Shown: positions 38,623 through 51,076, counted from the first letter of the stretch. The stretch is DNA of 64,000 nt from Senegalia massiliensis (GCF_900626135.1 NZ_LR130786.1:558001-622000), one strand, 5' to 3'. Translations and numbers: made by a program. Notes: generated by a model from the letters alone, not told the origin.

Positions 38623-38658
38623 AATACTAAAAAGACAATCAAATTTACATACTCAAAT

Positions 38659-38687
38659 ATTGTAACATCACATAGAATAACTGTCAA
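38659..38687 (-). promoter_or_regulatory. Promoter of the str operon
   Basis: Consensus-like -35 TTGACA (38682-38687), 17-base spacer, -10 TACAAT (38659-38664), immediately after rpoC. Confidence 0.85.
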
Positions 38688-38697
38688 GAATTATAAG

Positions 38698-41600
38698 TTA
38701 TATTTCCAAATCTTCTTCTATTATTTTTTTCTCTTCATTGTCTTCTATAATTTGTACATCTTTTGATTGATCTAAGTCCTCTTCTAAAGGTTCTGTTCCA
38801 TTCACTGCAATAGATTTATATTTTCTCATACCAGTACCAGCAGGTATAAGTTTTCCAATTATAACATTTTCTTTTAATCCTAATAAATGATCTTCTTTTC
38901 CTTTTATTGCAGCTTCTGTTAAAACTCTTGTAGTCTCTTGGAAAGAGGCTGCTGAAAGGAATGAATCTGTAGCTAAAGATGCTTTAGTAATTCCTAAAAG
39001 AACTCTTTTACCAACTGCTGGATCGCCACCATCAGCTTCAATTCTATCATTTTCAGATTGGAATTCAAATATATTTACAAGACTTCCTGGAAGTAAATCT
39101 GTATCTCCAGAATCTTCGATTTTAACTCTATTTAACATTTGTCTAACTATTACCTCAACATGCTTATCGTTAATATCAACACCTTGCATCTTATAAACTC
39201 TTTGAACTTCCTTTACAATGTAATTTTGAACTCCAATTACACCTTTAATCTTTAGTATATCATGAGGGTTAACAGATCCTTCTGTTATTTCATCTCCAGG
39301 TTCTATTTCTTCGTCTTGTCTTACTTTTATTCTAGAACCATAAGGAATTGTATAAGTTTTAGATTCTTTATCCTCATTTGTAACAACTACTTCTTTTTTC
39401 TTTCTGGTTTCATTTATACTTACTTTACCGGCTATTTCAGATATTATAGCAAGTCCTTTAGGTTTTCTAGCTTCAAATAACTCTTCTACCCTTGGAAGAC
39501 CTTGAGTTATATCTCCACCAGCTACCCCACCAGTATGGAAAGTACGCATTGTAAGCTGTGTACCAGGTTCACCTATAGATTGTGCTGCTATTATACCTAC
39601 AGATTCACCAACATCTACTTTTCCACCTGTTGCAAGGTTTTTACCATAACATTTAGAACATACACCGTGCTTAGATTCACATGTTAAAGCAGAACGAACA
39701 TCTAATGAAGTTATTCCAGCATCTATTATTTCTTTTGCTTTATCATCATTTATAAATTCTTGTTTTTCTACTATAACTTCTCCTGTATTAGGATTTTTCA
39801 AAGTATCTAAACTGTATCTTCCAACTATTCTATCATATAGTTCCTCTATTACTTCATTACCATCCATAAATGCCTTAACATTTATTCCTTTTTCTGCTCC
39901 ACAGTCTTCTTCCCTTACAATTACATCCTGACTTACATCAACAAGACGTCTTGTAAGATATCCTGAGTCAGCAGTTCTAAGCGCTGTATCTGCAAGTCCT
40001 TTTCTAGCACCATGGGTAGATATAAAGAATTCGAGTACTGATAAACCTTCTCTAAAGTTTGATTTAACTGGTATCTCTACAGTCTTACCAGAAGCATTCG
40101 CCATAAGTCCTCTCATACCAGCAAGCTGTCTTATCTGGTTTTTACTACCTCTAGCCCCTGAGTGACTCATAATAAAGATATTATTTAATCTGTCTAGATT
40201 CTCCATAAGAGCGTCAGTAACATCTTCTGTTGTTTTAGTCCATACTTCTATAACTTTTTCATATCTTTCTTCATCTGATATAAGTCCTCTTCTAAAAGCT
40301 CTCTCATATTTCTCAACCTTTTCTTCTGCTTCTCCTACAAGTATTCGTTTAGCTTCTGGAACAATTATATCACTTACTCCAATTGTTACAGCTCCTATAG
40401 AAGAATAATGGAATCCTAGGTTTTTAATGTGATCCAGCATAATAGCAGTAGTAGTATTTCCATGCTTTTTAAAACATTTATCAATTATTACTCCAAGTCC
40501 TTTTTTAGTAACAAGTCCTTTATTTTGATCATTACCAGGGTCATCATTTAACCCATCAGTTTCAAGAAAATATTTATCTTTACTTCTATCTATAATTCCT
40601 AAATCTTGTGGTATATTTTCATTAAATATAAATCTTCCTACCGTACTTTCCACAAGTTTACCTTTATCATTCTCATCTAATTTAACTAAGACTTTAACTT
40701 TAGCATGAAGTCCAACACTTTCATTTTGATAAGCATGTAATAACTCATCATAATCTTTAAATATCATACCTTCACCTTTTTCACCAGGTATGTCGATAGT
40801 TAAATAATAAGTTCCAAGTACCATATCCTGAGTTGGAGTGGTTATTGGGCTACCTGCTTGTGGTGCTAATATATTATTTATAGAAAGCATTAAGAATCTT
40901 GCTTCAGCTTGTGCCTCAGTAGATAACGGAACGTGAACAGCCATTTGGTCCCCATCAAAGTCTGCATTATATGCAGTACATACTAATGGATGAAGTTTTA
41001 TAGCTTTACCTTCTACTAATATAGGTTCAAATGCCTGTATTCCTAAACGGTGAAGTGTAGGCGCACGATTAAGTAATACTGTATGATCTTTAATTACTTC
41101 TTCTAATACTCCCCATACTTCAGGTTTAATTTTTTCTACCATTCTCTTAGCACTTTTAATATTATGTGCAAATCCATCATTAACAAGTTTCTTCATTACA
41201 AATGGTTTGAATAATTCAAGTGCCATTTTTTTAGGTAAACCACATTGATAAAATTTAAGATCAGGACCTACAACAATAACAGATCTACCTGAATAATCTA
41301 CCCTTTTACCAAGTAAGTTTTGTCTAAATCTACCTTGCTTACCTTTCAACATGTCTGATAGTGATTTTAAAGGTCTATTACCAGGTCCAGTTACAGGTCT
41401 TCCTCTTCTACCATTATCAATAAGTGCATCTACTGCTTCTTGTAACATTCTTTTTTCGTTTCGAACAATGATATCTGGTGCACCTAAATCTAATAATCTT
41501 TTAAGTCTATTGTTTCTATTTATAACTCTTCTATAAAGGTCATTTAAGTCAGATGTTGCAAATCTACCACCATCTAATTGAACCATAGGACGTAAATCTG

Positions 41601-42306
41601 GTGGTATAACTGGAACTGCATCTAGTATCATCCACTCAGGTTTATTTCCAGATTGTTTAAAAGCCTCTATTACTTCGAGTCTTCTTATTATTCTAATTTT
41701 CTTTTGTCCAGAACTTTCCTTAAGTGCAGCTTTAAGTTCTTTTGACTCACCTATTAAATCTATCCTCTTTAGAAGTTCTTCTACTGCTTCTGCTCCCATT
41801 CCAGCAGTAAAACTATTTCCATGTTTATCAATTGCTTCCCTATATTCTTTTTCACTTAATAATTGTTTGCTTGATAGTGAAGTTTCACCTGGATCAATTA
41901 CAACATAAGAAGCGAAATACAATATTTTTTCAAGTGATCTCGGGCTCATATCAAGTATAAGTCCCATTCTACTTGGTATTCCTTTAAAGTACCAAATGTG
42001 AGATACAGGGGCTGCGAGTTCAATATGCCCCATTCTTTCTCTTCTCACTTTAGATTTAGTTACTTCTACTCCACACCTATCACACACTACACCTTTATAT
42101 CTTACTCTTTTATACTTCCCACAATGACATTCCCAGTCTTTTGTAGGCCCAAAAATCTTTTCACAGAATAAACCTTCTTTTTCAGGCTTTAATGTTCTGT
42201 AGTTTATTGTTTCTGGCTTTTTGACTTCTCCTCTAGACCACTGTCTAATTTTTTCTGGAGACGCCAACCCTATTTTTATTGAATCAAAATTGTTAAGTTC
42301 AAACAA
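38698..42306 (-). CDS. rpoC: DNA-directed RNA polymerase beta-prime subunit
   Basis: 1202 residues, without large lineage insertions. Zinc site 1 [20 protein letters not shown] near residue 60-79; the catalytic Mg site [16 protein letters not shown] (about 451-466); bridge helix/trigger loop with [18 protein letters not shown]; second zinc site [17 protein letters not shown]. Full length, 39 bases after rpoB. Confidence 0.99.
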   Translation of the reverse strand: MFELNNFDSIKIGLASPEKIRQWSRGEVKKPETINYRTLKPEKEGLFCEKIFGPTKDWECHCGKYKRVRYKGVVCDRCGVEVTKSKVRRERMGHIELAAPVSHIWYFKGIPSRMGLILDMSPRSLEKILYFASYVVIDPGETSLSSKQLLSEKEYREAIDKHGNSFTAGMGAEAVEELLKRIDLIGESKELKAALKESSGQKKIRIIRRLEVIEAFKQSGNKPEWMILDAVPVIPPDLRPMVQLDGGRFATSDLNDLYRRVINRNNRLKRLLDLGAPDIIVRNEKRMLQEAVDALIDNGRRGRPVTGPGNRPLKSLSDMLKGKQGRFRQNLLGKRVDYSGRSVIVVGPDLKFYQCGLPKKMALELFKPFVMKKLVNDGFAHNIKSAKRMVEKIKPEVWGVLEEVIKDHTVLLNRAPTLHRLGIQAFEPILVEGKAIKLHPLVCTAYNADFDGDQMAVHVPLSTEAQAEARFLMLSINNILAPQAGSPITTPTQDMVLGTYYLTIDIPGEKGEGMIFKDYDELLHAYQNESVGLHAKVKVLVKLDENDKGKLVESTVGRFIFNENIPQDLGIIDRSKDKYFLETDGLNDDPGNDQNKGLVTKKGLGVIIDKCFKKHGNTTTAIMLDHIKNLGFHYSSIGAVTIGVSDIIVPEAKRILVGEAEEKVEKYERAFRRGLISDEERYEKVIEVWTKTTEDVTDALMENLDRLNNIFIMSHSGARGSKNQIRQLAGMRGLMANASGKTVEIPVKSNFREGLSVLEFFISTHGARKGLADTALRTADSGYLTRRLVDVSQDVIVREEDCGAEKGINVKAFMDGNEVIEELYDRIVGRYSLDTLKNPNTGEVIVEKQEFINDDKAKEIIDAGITSLDVRSALTCESKHGVCSKCYGKNLATGGKVDVGESVGIIAAQSIGEPGTQLTMRTFHTGGVAGGDITQGLPRVEELFEARKPKGLAIISEIAGKVSINETRKKKEVVVTNEDKESKTYTIPYGSRIKVRQDEEIEPGDEITEGSVNPHDILKIKGVIGVQNYIVKEVQRVYKMQGVDINDKHVEVIVRQMLNRVKIEDSGDTDLLPGSLVNIFEFQSENDRIEADGGDPAVGKRVLLGITKASLATDSFLSAASFQETTRVLTEAAIKGKEDHLLGLKENVIIGKLIPAGTGMRKYKSIAVNGTEPLEEDLDQSKDVQIIEDNEEKKIIEEDLEI

Positions 42307-42345
42307 GGGGCTTTCTCTCCCTTCCTTAAAGTTTTATAAAGAAAA

Positions 42346-45300
42346 TTACTCATTATCATTATCATCTTCTGCTTTAAGTCCTAAATTTAAATCGTTAATC
42401 TCATCGTCTACTGATTCTTTAATCTCAATTTCATCATTATTTGTAAGAACCTTTATGTCTAACGATAAACTTTGGAGTTCTTTTATAAGTACTTTAAAAG
42501 ATTCTGGAACTCCTGGTTCAGGGATATTTTCCCCTTTTACAATAGCTTCATAAGTTTTAACTCTACCAACAACATCATCAGATTTAACTGTTAATATTTC
42601 TTGAAGAGTATGAGCTGCACCATATGCTTCAAGTGCCCAAACTTCCATTTCTCCAAATCTTTGTCCTCCAAATTGTGCTTTACCACCAAGTGGTTGTTGA
42701 GTAACAAGTGAATAAGGACCTGTTGATCTAGCATGTATTTTATCATCTACTAAATGATGAAGTTTCAGCATATACATATATCCTACAGTAACTGGATTAT
42801 CAAAATACTTACCAGTTCTTCCATCACGAAGAGAAATCTTTCCTGTTTCAGGAAGTCCCGCTTTTTTCAATGCCTCAAATATATCTTCTTCATTAGCACC
42901 ATCAAATACAGGAGTAGCTATATGCCAACCTAATTCTTTAGCAGCCATACCCAAATGAACTTCCAATACCTGACCTATATTCATACGTGAAGGAACTCCA
43001 AGTGGATTTAATAGTATATCAAGTGGTCTACCATCAGGTAAAAATGGCATATCTTCTTCAGGTAATATTCTAGATATAACACCTTTATTACCATGACGTC
43101 CACACATTTTATCTCCAACATTAATCTTTCTTTTAGTACTTATATATACACGAACTAATTCATTAACTCCTGGTGATAATTCATCTCCATTTTCTCTCTT
43201 AAATACCTTAACATCAATAATTATACCCGTTTCACCATGAGGTACTCTTAGAGATGTGTCTCTAACTTCTCTTGCTTTTTCTCCAAAAATAGCACGTAAA
43301 AGTCTTTCTTCAGCAGTAAGCTCAGTTTCACCTTTCGGTGTAACTTTACCAACTAAAATATCTCCAGGTTTTACTTCAGCACCTATTCTTATTATTCCTC
43401 GTTCATCAAGATTTTTCAGAGAGTCTTCTCCAACATTTGGAATATCTCTTGTTATTTCTTCAGGACCTAGTTTAGTATCTCTAGCATCTGCTTCATATTC
43501 TTCTATATGAATAGATGTAAGAGCATCTCTTTTAACTAAGTTTTCATTTATTAAAATAGCATCCTCATAGTTATAACCTTCCCAAGTCATATATCCTATA
43601 AGCATATTTTTACCTAAAGCTATTTCACCTAAGTCTGTAGATGGACCATCAGCTATAACTTGGCCTTTTTCAATGCGTTCACCTTTTTCCACTATAGGCT
43701 TTTGATTTATACAAGTACCTTGGTTTGAACGTTTGAATTTGAGAAGTTTATACCTTTCTAATCCACCATCTTCATCTTTTCTGATTGATATTTCATCAGC
43801 AGATACATTTTCTACAACTCCAGAAACTTTAGATACTATAGCAACTCCTGAATCTTTTGCTGCTTTATATTCCATACCTGTACCAACTATAGGTGATTCA
43901 GACTTAAGTAATGGCACTGCTTGACGTTGCATGTTTGCTCCCATAAGAGCTCTATTAGCATCATCATTTTCAAGGAAAGGAATCATCGCTGTAGCTACAG
44001 AAACTATTTGCTTCGGAGAAACATCCATGTAATCAACCTCTTCACGGCTCACTGCATCATAAGTTCCATCTTCAGCTCTAACTACAACTCTTTTATTTAA
44101 AAATTTACCTTCTTCATCTAATGGCTCATTTGCCTGAGCAACAATAAATTTATCTTCTACATCTGCTGTAAGATAATCTATGTCCATTGTCATTCTTATT
44201 TTTTCTTTATCTGCTCTTCTATATGGAGCTTCAATAAATCCATATTCATTAATTCTTGCAAAACTTGCAAGTGAGTTTATAAGTCCTATATTTGGACCTT
44301 CTGGCGTTTCAATAGGACACATTCTTCCATAGTGAGATGGATGAACGTCACGAACCTCAAATCCAGCTCTATCTCTACTTAGTCCACCAGGACCTAATGC
44401 AGACATCCTTCTCTTATGAGTAAGTTCTGCTAATGGGTTGGTTTGATCCATAAATTGTGAAAGTTGAGAGCTGCCAAAAAACTCTTTGATAGAAGCCGCA
44501 ACTGGACGTATATTAATAAGAGCTTGAGGAGTTGCAATATCAATATCTTGTATTGTCATTCTCTCTCTAACTACTCTTTCCATTCTAGATAAACCAATTC
44601 TAAATTGATTTTGTAATAATTCTCCTACTGAACGTACTCTTCTATTACCTAGATGATCTATATCATCAGTTTCTCCTATCCCTTGGAAAAGATTGAATTC
44701 ATAACTAATAGAAGCTATTATATCAGGAATTATTATATGTTTAGGTAATAATTCTCTAAACCTCTGTTCTACAGCTTCTTTTATATCTTGAGTGTCTGAA
44801 TATTCATCTAATATTTCTTTAAGTACAGGATAATATACTCTTTCTTTTATTCCTAATTCTTCTAAGGATATAGGCAAATCAAGTGCTTTTACATCTACAA
44901 AATGATTACCTATAACTTTTATTATCTTATTTTCCTCTGATAATATATCAACTTTATTTATGCCTGCTGCTTCTATTTCTAAAGCCTTATCTCTAGTGAT
45001 TTTATCACCTTTAGAAACTATTATTTCTCCAGTTGATTCATTTACAATATTATCAGATGAAATTTTATTAACAATTCTTCCGCTTAAAGCAAGTTTCTTG
45101 TTAAATTTATATCTACCTACTTTTGCTAAATCATATCTCTTTGGATCAAAAAACAAAGTATTAATAAGTGATCTTGCACTTTCTACAGCTGGTGGTTCTC
45201 CCGGTCTAAGTCTTTTATATATTTCTAAAAGACCTTCTTCTTCATTTGTAGTATTGTCCTTTTCAATACTGTTTAGTAAATGTTCTGATTCACCTAAAAG

Positions 45301-45924
45301 CTGTAATATTTCTGCATCAGTACCATAACCAAGTGCTCTTAAAAGAACAGTTACAGGTAATTTTCTAGTTCTATCTACTCTTACATATACTATGTCATTT
45401 GAATCACTTTCATATTCCAACCATGCCCCTCTATTAGGAATGACCGTAGATGAAAAGAGCTTATCTCCAGTTTTGTCTACTTTTTCAGAATAGTAAACTC
45501 CTGGTGATCTAACTAATTGACTAACTATAACCCTTTCTGCACCATTAACTATAAAGGTACCTTTGTCTGTCATGAGATGGAAATCTCCCATAAATACTTC
45601 TTGTTCCTTTACTTCTCCAGTTTCTTTGTTAATAAGTCTAACTTTTACTTTTAATGGAGCTGAGTAAGTTGCATCTCTTTCTTTACATTCCTCAATACCA
45701 TATTTGGGTTCATCCGACACATAATAGTCTACAAATTCTAGGATTAAATTCCCAGTATAATCCTGGATTGGAGAGATATCATCAAACACCTCTTTAAGTC
45801 CTTCCTTTACAAACCATTCATATGATGTTTTTTGAACCTCAATCAAATCGGGAAGTTCTAATACTTCATCAATTACTGAATAACTCATTCTAACCCGTTT
45901 ACCATACGAAACAGGATGCACCAT
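42346..45924 (-). CDS. rpoB: DNA-directed RNA polymerase beta subunit
   Basis: 1192 residues from ATG 45924 ([16 protein letters not shown]) eight bases after AAGGGG; a GTG three codons upstream lies in that site. The rifampicin pocket [20 protein letters not shown] and [19 protein letters not shown] is wild type. The end has the acidic tail typical of clostridia. It has its own promoter downstream of rplL. Confidence 0.99.
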   Translation of the reverse strand: MVHPVSYGKRVRMSYSVIDEVLELPDLIEVQKTSYEWFVKEGLKEVFDDISPIQDYTGNLILEFVDYYVSDEPKYGIEECKERDATYSAPLKVKVRLINKETGEVKEQEVFMGDFHLMTDKGTFIVNGAERVIVSQLVRSPGVYYSEKVDKTGDKLFSSTVIPNRGAWLEYESDSNDIVYVRVDRTRKLPVTVLLRALGYGTDAEILQLLGESEHLLNSIEKDNTTNEEEGLLEIYKRLRPGEPPAVESARSLINTLFFDPKRYDLAKVGRYKFNKKLALSGRIVNKISSDNIVNESTGEIIVSKGDKITRDKALEIEAAGINKVDILSEENKIIKVIGNHFVDVKALDLPISLEELGIKERVYYPVLKEILDEYSDTQDIKEAVEQRFRELLPKHIIIPDIIASISYEFNLFQGIGETDDIDHLGNRRVRSVGELLQNQFRIGLSRMERVVRERMTIQDIDIATPQALINIRPVAASIKEFFGSSQLSQFMDQTNPLAELTHKRRMSALGPGGLSRDRAGFEVRDVHPSHYGRMCPIETPEGPNIGLINSLASFARINEYGFIEAPYRRADKEKIRMTMDIDYLTADVEDKFIVAQANEPLDEEGKFLNKRVVVRAEDGTYDAVSREEVDYMDVSPKQIVSVATAMIPFLENDDANRALMGANMQRQAVPLLKSESPIVGTGMEYKAAKDSGVAIVSKVSGVVENVSADEISIRKDEDGGLERYKLLKFKRSNQGTCINQKPIVEKGERIEKGQVIADGPSTDLGEIALGKNMLIGYMTWEGYNYEDAILINENLVKRDALTSIHIEEYEADARDTKLGPEEITRDIPNVGEDSLKNLDERGIIRIGAEVKPGDILVGKVTPKGETELTAEERLLRAIFGEKAREVRDTSLRVPHGETGIIIDVKVFKRENGDELSPGVNELVRVYISTKRKINVGDKMCGRHGNKGVISRILPEEDMPFLPDGRPLDILLNPLGVPSRMNIGQVLEVHLGMAAKELGWHIATPVFDGANEEDIFEALKKAGLPETGKISLRDGRTGKYFDNPVTVGYMYMLKLHHLVDDKIHARSTGPYSLVTQQPLGGKAQFGGQRFGEMEVWALEAYGAAHTLQEILTVKSDDVVGRVKTYEAIVKGENIPEPGVPESFKVLIKELQSLSLDIKVLTNNDEIEIKESVDDEINDLNLGLKAEDDNDNE

Positions 45925-46069
45925 ATTATTCACCCCTTATAAAAACTAATTCCAAAAGGTAATGGAACTCCTTTGGTGGAAAATTTTTCATTACATCTAT
46001 AATACTATTGCCATAAAAATTATTTTTATACAATTTTCATGCCAAATATTCATTATTTTGCATCTTATA

Positions 46070-46098
46070 ATGCTATCACACAACATGCAATATGTCAA
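46070..46098 (-). promoter_or_regulatory. Promoter of rpoB-rpoC
   Basis: -35 TTGACA (46093-46098), 17-base spacer, -10 TAGCAT (46070-46075), giving a leader of about 140 bases before rpoB. Confidence 0.7.
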
Positions 46099-46114
46099 GA
46101 AAAAGAAATAGCAT

Positions 46115-46142
46115 TAAAAAAGGTACCTTTAAGGTACTTTTT
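46115..46142 (-). terminator. Attenuator/terminator between rplL and rpoB
   Basis: Stem built on TACC/GGTA with flanking A and T runs, followed by TTTTTT on the minus strand, directly after rplL. Partial termination here is a common way to make more L7/L12 than polymerase. Confidence 0.75.
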
Positions 46143-46153
46143 ATTAAAATAAA

Positions 46154-46531
46154 TTACTTAAGCTCTACAGTAGCTCCTACTTCTTCTAACTTAGCTTTCA
46201 TTTCTTCAGCTGCTTCTTTTTCAACGCCTTCTTTAACTGGCGCTGGTGCTCCATCAACTAATCCTTTAGCGTCTTTTAATCCAAGTCCAGTTATTTCTCT
46301 TACAACTTTAATAACTTTAATTTTTGAATTTCCAGCGTTTGCAAGGATAACATCAAATTCTGTTTGCTCTTCTTCTGCTGCTCCACCTGCTGCTGCTCCG
46401 CCACCTGCTACCATTACTGGTGCTTGTGCACTTACATCAAACTCTTCTTCAAGAGCTTTAACTAAATCTGATAATTCTAATACAGTTAACTCTTTAACTT
46501 GATCTATTATGTTTGTGATTTTTTCACTCAT
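46154..46531 (-). CDS. rplL: 50S ribosomal protein L7/L12
   Basis: 125 residues. N-terminal dimer domain ([20 protein letters not shown]), alanine-rich hinge ([10 protein letters not shown]) and C-terminal domain with [20 protein letters not shown] that recruits translation factors. Acidic, as the family always is. Confidence 0.98.
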   Translation of the reverse strand: MSEKITNIIDQVKELTVLELSDLVKALEEEFDVSAQAPVMVAGGGAAAGGAAEEEQTEFDVILANAGNSKIKVIKVVREITGLGLKDAKGLVDGAPAPVKEGVEKEAAEEMKAKLEEVGATVELK

Positions 46532-46550
46532 TTATAATTCCTCCATTTTT

Positions 46551-47069
46551 TTATTGTTCGTCTGCGGATTCTTCTCCACTATTTTCTTTATCAACAATTG
46601 CTTGTATACCTCTAGCAAACTTACTAATTGGTGCATTTAATGCAATAACAACTTGAGTAAGTAAGTGTTCTTTAGAAGGTAAGTTAGCTATTTCAGTTAT
46701 TTTATCAAGGCCTAATACATCACCTTCAACTATACCTGCTTTAAGTTCTAATTTCTTATGATCTTTAGCAAAGTCATTAGTTATCTTAGCAGCTATAACT
46801 GGATCTTCATTAGATATTGCTATTGCATTTGGTCCAGTTAAGTGATTAGTAAATTCTTCATAACCTTCTTCTTTAAAAGCAAATCTCATCATAGTGTTTT
46901 TATAAACTTTATATTCTACACCTGCTTCAGAGTACTTTCTTCTAAGCTCAGTCACTTCATCTACATTTAATCCTCTATAATCAACTAATACTACTGATTT
47001 AGCACCTGATATTTTATCTCTTATTTCTTGAACTAGTTGTTGCTTTTGCTCAACTATTTTTTTGTTCAT
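46551..47069 (-). CDS. rplJ: 50S ribosomal protein L10
   Basis: 172 residues. KSVVLVDYRGLNVDEVTELR and NTMMRFAFKEEGYEEFTNHL match the 23S-binding domain, with the C-terminal helix that carries L7/L12 dimers. Its expression is probably controlled by the L10 leader upstream. Confidence 0.98.
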   Translation of the reverse strand: MNKKIVEQKQQLVQEIRDKISGAKSVVLVDYRGLNVDEVTELRRKYSEAGVEYKVYKNTMMRFAFKEEGYEEFTNHLTGPNAIAISNEDPVIAAKITNDFAKDHKKLELKAGIVEGDVLGLDKITEIANLPSKEHLLTQVVIALNAPISKFARGIQAIVDKENSGEESADEQ

Positions 47070-47293
47070 TTTACTTCCACCTCCTCGAATAAGGAATAAA
47101 TACTCATAAAATTAAAAGGTCTTCCATAGACAAGGAAGACCTTTTATATAATTATATATAAATTAATCATAATCGGTACAACCTAGGTAGGAAATTTAAA
47201 CCATTTGGTCCCTACTTTCTACGGTTCTTTATTAAATTTTAATCTTTTAATATATTACCACGGTCTACCTATTATGTCAATAAAAATTTTAAT
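47070..47293 (-). promoter_or_regulatory. L10 leader RNA and attenuator hairpin upstream of rplJ
   Basis: The 224-base gap between rplA and rplJ carries GTAGG (near 47210) and CCTACCTAGG (near 47185), the paired core typical of Firmicute L10 leaders, then a 12-bp terminator stem AAAAGGTCTTCC/GGAAGACCTTTT (47145-47134/47125-47114). The L10-(L12)4 complex presumably binds the leader and lowers readthrough. Confidence 0.75.
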
Positions 47294-47995
47294 TTATCTA
47301 TCCATTAATTTTTGACCATTAAGTTTGATTCCTGGTCCCATTGTGCTTGAGATAACTACACTCTTAAGATATCTACCTTTAGCTGCTGATGGTTTCGCTT
47401 TTATTATAGCTCCCATTAAAGCATCAAAGTTTTCTTTTATTTTTTCTTCTCCAAAAGAAGCTTTACCGATCGGAACGTGAACTATACTAGTTTTATCTAC
47501 TCTATATTCCACTTTACCTGCTTTAATATCATTCACAGCTTTTGCAACATCAAAAGTAACTGTACCTGATTTAGGATTAGGCATTAATCCTTTTGGTCCA
47601 AGAACTCTACCTAGTCTTCCAACTACACCCATCATATCTGGAGTAGCTACTACTACGTCAAAACCAAACCAGTTTTCTTTTTGAATCTTATCTAAATATT
47701 CATCAGCTCCAACAAAATCTGCTCCAGCTTCTTCAGCTTCTTTTGCTTTTTCACCTTTTGCAAATACTAAAACTTTTTTAGTTTTACCAGTACCATGTGG
47801 AAGTACTATAGCACCTCTTACTTGTTGGTCTGCATGTCTTGGATCAACACCAAGTTTAATTGATAATTCAATTGTTTCATCAAAATTAGCTTTAGCAGTT
47901 TTCTCAACTAATTCAATAGCTTCGTCAACATCATAAAGTTTTTCTCTATCAACTAATTTGATACTATTATCATATTTCTTTCCTCTTTTAGCCAT
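47294..47995 (-). CDS. rplA: 50S ribosomal protein L1
   Basis: 233 residues. [40 protein letters not shown] and [11 protein letters not shown] are diagnostic. It forms the L1 stalk controlling E-site tRNA release. Confidence 0.98.
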   Translation of the reverse strand: MAKRGKKYDNSIKLVDREKLYDVDEAIELVEKTAKANFDETIELSIKLGVDPRHADQQVRGAIVLPHGTGKTKKVLVFAKGEKAKEAEEAGADFVGADEYLDKIQKENWFGFDVVVATPDMMGVVGRLGRVLGPKGLMPNPKSGTVTFDVAKAVNDIKAGKVEYRVDKTSIVHVPIGKASFGEEKIKENFDALMGAIIKAKPSAAKGRYLKSVVISSTMGPGIKLNGQKLMDR

Positions 47996-48044
47996 TTATA
48001 TCCTCCTTTGTGGTATTATCGATTTACATCTCCCACTTTTTTCT

Positions 48045-48470
48045 TTATTCTTCTACTACTATACCCATACTTCTTGCAGTACCTGCCACCATACTCATAG
48101 CAGCATCTATATCACTTGCATTTAAATCAGGCATTTTAGTTTCAGCAATTTCTTTAACTTGATCCTTAGAAATTGTTGCTACTTTATTTTTATTAGGTTC
48201 TCCAGATGCTGTGTCTAATCCTAAAGCTTTCTTTAGTAAAACAGCAACAGGAGGAGTCTTAGTTATAAATGTAAATGATCTATCTTGATATACTGTAAGA
48301 ACAACTGGAATTACCATACCAGGTTGATCAGCAGTTTTAGCATTAAATTCTTTACAGAATCCCATTATATTAACACCATGTGGTCCTAAAGCAGTACCTA
48401 CTGGTGGCGCTGGAGTTGCTTTACCAGCTGGAATTTGTAACTTAACTACAGCTTGAACTTTTTTAGCCAT
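48045..48470 (-). CDS. rplK: 50S ribosomal protein L11
   Basis: 141 residues from ATG 48470 ([18 protein letters not shown]); a GTG three codons before lies in the Shine-Dalgarno. [20 protein letters not shown] and the C-terminal RNA-binding [20 protein letters not shown] are typical. It forms the GTPase-associated centre with L10-L12. Confidence 0.98.
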   Translation of the reverse strand: MAKKVQAVVKLQIPAGKATPAPPVGTALGPHGVNIMGFCKEFNAKTADQPGMVIPVVLTVYQDRSFTFITKTPPVAVLLKKALGLDTASGEPNKNKVATISKDQVKEIAETKMPDLNASDIDAAMSMVAGTARSMGIVVEE

Positions 48471-48520
48471 CCCTGTCACACCTCCTTATCTATTTGTGGT
48501 TAGTCGGGTTTCCCCTCCCA

Positions 48521-48566
48521 CTTTAGACTTATAAAAGTCTATAAAAAAGAGTAATATACTCTTTAT
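48521..48566 (-). promoter_or_regulatory. Two short hairpins between nusG and rplK
   Basis: AAAGAGT/ACTCTTT followed by T-rich sequence overlaps the nusG stop and looks like a weak terminator; AGACTT/AAGTCT (48536-48521) follows it. They may split nusG from rplK-rplA expression. Confidence 0.5.
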
Positions 48567-49090
48567 AAGCTTTGTACTTGATCAAAATCAAGTTCTACAA
48601 GTGTTTCTCTCCCAAACATAGAAATAAAAACTTTAAGTTTTCTTTTCTCAGTATTTATTTCTTTTACTGTACCCATGAAATTTTCAAATGGCCCAGATAT
48701 TACTTTTATAGAATCATCTACTTTGATATCAATTTCAGGAAGTGCTTCCTTAACACCCATATTTTTAATTTCTTCAGGGGTTAGAGGTATAGGTTTAGAA
48801 CCAGGACCTACAAATCCTGTTACACCTCTTGTATTTCTAACAAGATACCATGATTCATCAGTCATTACCATTTTAACAATAACATAGCTCGGGAATTTCT
48901 TTCTTTCTTTGACTTTTTTCTTGCCATCTTTCACTTCTACATACTCTTCAGTAGGTACAAGTATTTCATGTACAATGTCTTGCATAGATCTGTTTTCAAC
49001 TAGTTTTTCTATGTTTGCTTTAACTTTGTTTTCATGACCAGAATAAGTATGAACGACATACCATTTGGCCTTATCCGACATATCTGTCAT
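48563..49090 (-). CDS. nusG: Transcription termination/antitermination factor NusG
   Basis: 175 residues. NGN domain with KWYVVHTYSGHENKVKANIE and VPTEEYVEVKDGKKKVKERK, then a KOW domain with DSIKVISGPFENFMGTVKEI. It couples RNA polymerase to pausing and to the ribosome. ATG 49090; the nearest Shine-Dalgarno (GGGAGGG) is separated from it by a short hairpin (see findings). Confidence 0.98.
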   Translation of the reverse strand: MTDMSDKAKWYVVHTYSGHENKVKANIEKLVENRSMQDIVHEILVPTEEYVEVKDGKKKVKERKKFPSYVIVKMVMTDESWYLVRNTRGVTGFVGPGSKPIPLTPEEIKNMGVKEALPEIDIKVDDSIKVISGPFENFMGTVKEINTEKRKLKVFISMFGRETLVELDFDQVQSL

Positions 49091-49134
49091 AGATTTCGGG
49101 ACTCCAATAGAGTCCTTCCCTCCCTTGCTTTTTA

Positions 49135-49350
49135 TTAGCCAATTATAAATGACAATAAGCCTTTTACTAAAGTATCAAATAACCATATAATAAGTGCTAC
49201 TATAGTACATAAAGCTATTACTACAGCTGTATGATTTATCAATTCTTTTTTATTAGGCCAATTTACCTTTTTAACCTCTGCCTTCACACCTCTAAAATAT
49301 GTTTTCATCTTTTTAAAAGCGCCTTTGTTTGAATCAGCTTGAGCTGCCAT
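49135..49350 (-). CDS. secE: Preprotein translocase subunit SecE
   Basis: 71 residues, one transmembrane segment (about 42-65). FRGVKAEVKKVNWPNKKELI is the conserved amphipathic helix that clamps SecY. Standard rpmG-secE-nusG order. Confidence 0.96.
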   Translation of the reverse strand: MAAQADSNKGAFKKMKTYFRGVKAEVKKVNWPNKKELINHTAVVIALCTIVALIIWLFDTLVKGLLSFIIG

Positions 49351-49420
49351 ATAATTTCACATCCTTACTTTTATTAATATCGACTAATTCATTAAAGATT
49401 AATCAATTTAGTAAAAGAAA

Positions 49421-49570
49421 TTATTTTGTTTCCTTGTGATTTGTATGAGTTTTACAGAACTTACAATATTTCTTCATTTCCACTCTATCAGGATGTAGTC
49501 TTTTGTTTTTAGTTGTTGTATAATTTCTATGCTTACATTCAGTGCAGGCTAAAATTATTTTATCTCTCAT
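49421..49570 (-). CDS. rpmG: 50S ribosomal protein L33 (Cys4 zinc form)
   Basis: 49 residues, translated here by hand: it starts [17 protein letters not shown] and ends with [17 protein letters not shown]. Two CxxC pairs hold zinc. AGGAGGTG precedes the ATG. Lies upstream of secE as usual. Confidence 0.96.
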   Translation of the reverse strand: MRDKIILACTECKHRNYTTTKNKRLHPDRVEMKKYCKFCKTHTNHKETK

Positions 49571-49653
49571 TAAAACACACCTCCTACGCCTTAATATCTA
49601 TAGTATTATATATCTAGGCATAATAATCCAATAATAACTATCAGTACTTATAT

Positions 49654-49682
49654 AAATTATCACAAAATTTATTTTATGTCAA
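49654..49682 (-). promoter_or_regulatory. Promoter of rpmG-secE-nusG
   Basis: -35 TTGACA (49677-49682), 17-base spacer, -10 TAATTT (49654-49659), just after the tufB terminator. Confidence 0.75.
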
Positions 49683-49694
49683 TATAAAACGTAA

Positions 49695-49728
49695 ACAAAA
49701 AACTAGGCCATTTAAGACCTAGTTTTTA
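49695..49728 (-). terminator. Terminator of tRNA-Thr/tufB transcript
   Basis: Stem AAAAACTAGG (49727-49718) with CCTAGTTTTT (49707-49698), then T on the minus strand. It separates tufB from rpmG. Confidence 0.85.
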
Positions 49729-49744
49729 GCCTTTAATATCTAAA

Positions 49745-50938
49745 CTATTCTATTATCTCACTAACTACTCCAGCTCCAACTGTTCTTCCACCTTCACGTA
49801 TAGCAAATTTAAGTCCTTTTTCCATTGCTATTGGTGTAATAAGTTCAATTGTAAATTGTGCGTTATCTCCCGGCATTACCATTTCTACGCCTTCATCTAA
49901 TTGAATTGAACCTGTAACATCTGTTGTTCTAAAGTAAAATTGTGGTCTGTATCCGTTAAAGAATGGTGTATGTCTTCCACCCTCTTCTTTGTTTAATACA
50001 TATACTTCTGATTTGAATTTTGTATGTGGTGTTATTGAACCAGGCTTAGCTAATACTTGACCTCTTTCAATATCATCTCTTTGTACACCTCTTAATAGTG
50101 CTCCAATGTTATCTCCTGCTTGTGCTTGGTCTAGTAACTTTCTAAACATTTCTACTCCTGTTACTACCACTTGTCTTGCACTATCTGCTAATCCTACTAA
50201 TTCTACTGTGTCTTGTACTTTTAGTACTCCTCTTTCTACTCTTCCTGTTGCCACTGTTCCTCTACCTGTAATTGAGAATACATCTTCTACTGGCATTAAG
50301 AAGTCTTTGTCTACTTCTCTTTCTGGTGATGGAATTGTTTCATCTACTGCTTCCATTAATTCCATGATCTTATCTCCCCACTCACCACTTGGGTCTTCTA
50401 ATCCTTTTAGAGCTGATCCTATTATTACTGGAATGTCATCTCCATCAAATTCATATTCTGATAATAATTCTCTTACTTCCATTTCTACTAATTCTATTAA
50501 TTCTTCATCATCTACCATATCTGCTTTGTTTAAGAATACTACTATTTGTGGTACTCCAACTTGTCTTGATAATAAGATGTGCTCTCTTGTTTGTGGCATT
50601 GGTCCATCTGCTGCTGATACTACTAGTATCGCTCCGTCCATTTGTGCTGCTCCTGTTATCATGTTCTTTACATAGTCAGCATGGCCTGGGCAGTCAACGT
50701 GTGCATAATGTCTGTTTTCTGTTTCATACTCAACGTGAGCTGATGATATTGTTATTCCTCTTTCTCTTTCTTCTGGAGCTTTATCTATGTTGTCAAATGC
50801 TGTTGATTCTCCAAATCCAAGTCTTTCATGTAATACTGCTGTTATTGCTGCTGTTAATGTTGTTTTACCATGATCAACGTGTCCTATTGTTCCAACGTTA
50901 ACATGTGGTTTAGTTCTTTCATATTTTGCTTTTCCCAT
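49745..50938 (-). CDS. tufB: Elongation factor Tu, copy B
   Basis: 397 residues, identical in protein to tufA at 33953-35146. Silent differences seen include the last codons and stop (TAG here, TAA there) and three single-base changes inside. Identity also covers about 24 bases upstream including the Shine-Dalgarno, then stops abruptly. Expressed from its own promoter together with tRNA-Thr. Confidence 0.99.
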   Translation of the reverse strand: MGKAKYERTKPHVNVGTIGHVDHGKTTLTAAITAVLHERLGFGESTAFDNIDKAPEERERGITISSAHVEYETENRHYAHVDCPGHADYVKNMITGAAQMDGAILVVSAADGPMPQTREHILLSRQVGVPQIVVFLNKADMVDDEELIELVEMEVRELLSEYEFDGDDIPVIIGSALKGLEDPSGEWGDKIMELMEAVDETIPSPEREVDKDFLMPVEDVFSITGRGTVATGRVERGVLKVQDTVELVGLADSARQVVVTGVEMFRKLLDQAQAGDNIGALLRGVQRDDIERGQVLAKPGSITPHTKFKSEVYVLNKEEGGRHTPFFNGYRPQFYFRTTDVTGSIQLDEGVEMVMPGDNAQFTIELITPIAMEKGLKFAIREGGRTVGAGVVSEIIE

Positions 50939-50980
50939 TATTAATCCTCCTCAATTTTTTAAATAACGTATCAATAAAAA

Positions 50981-51056
50981 TGGAGCCCACGACCGGGATT
51001 GAACCGGTGACCTCTTGCTTACCATGCAAGTACTCTACCTACTGAGCTACATGGGC
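50981..51056 (-). tRNA. tRNA-Thr (anticodon GGU)
   Basis: 76 bases including an encoded CCA. Acceptor GCCCATG pairs with CGTGGGC, the D-arm has AGCTCAGTAGGTAGAG, the anticodon stem CTTGC/GCAAG encloses ATGGTAA with anticodon GGT, and the T-arm is ACCGG-TTCAATC-CCGGT. It sits 42 bases before tufB, in the same transcript. Confidence 0.97.
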
Positions 51057-51076
51057 ATTTAAAACTACTGTAAATA

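Noticed and set aside
46092-46502. Plus-strand open frame over rplL
   Set aside because: Alanine/serine-rich antisense reading of the L7/L12 gene; low-complexity artefact.
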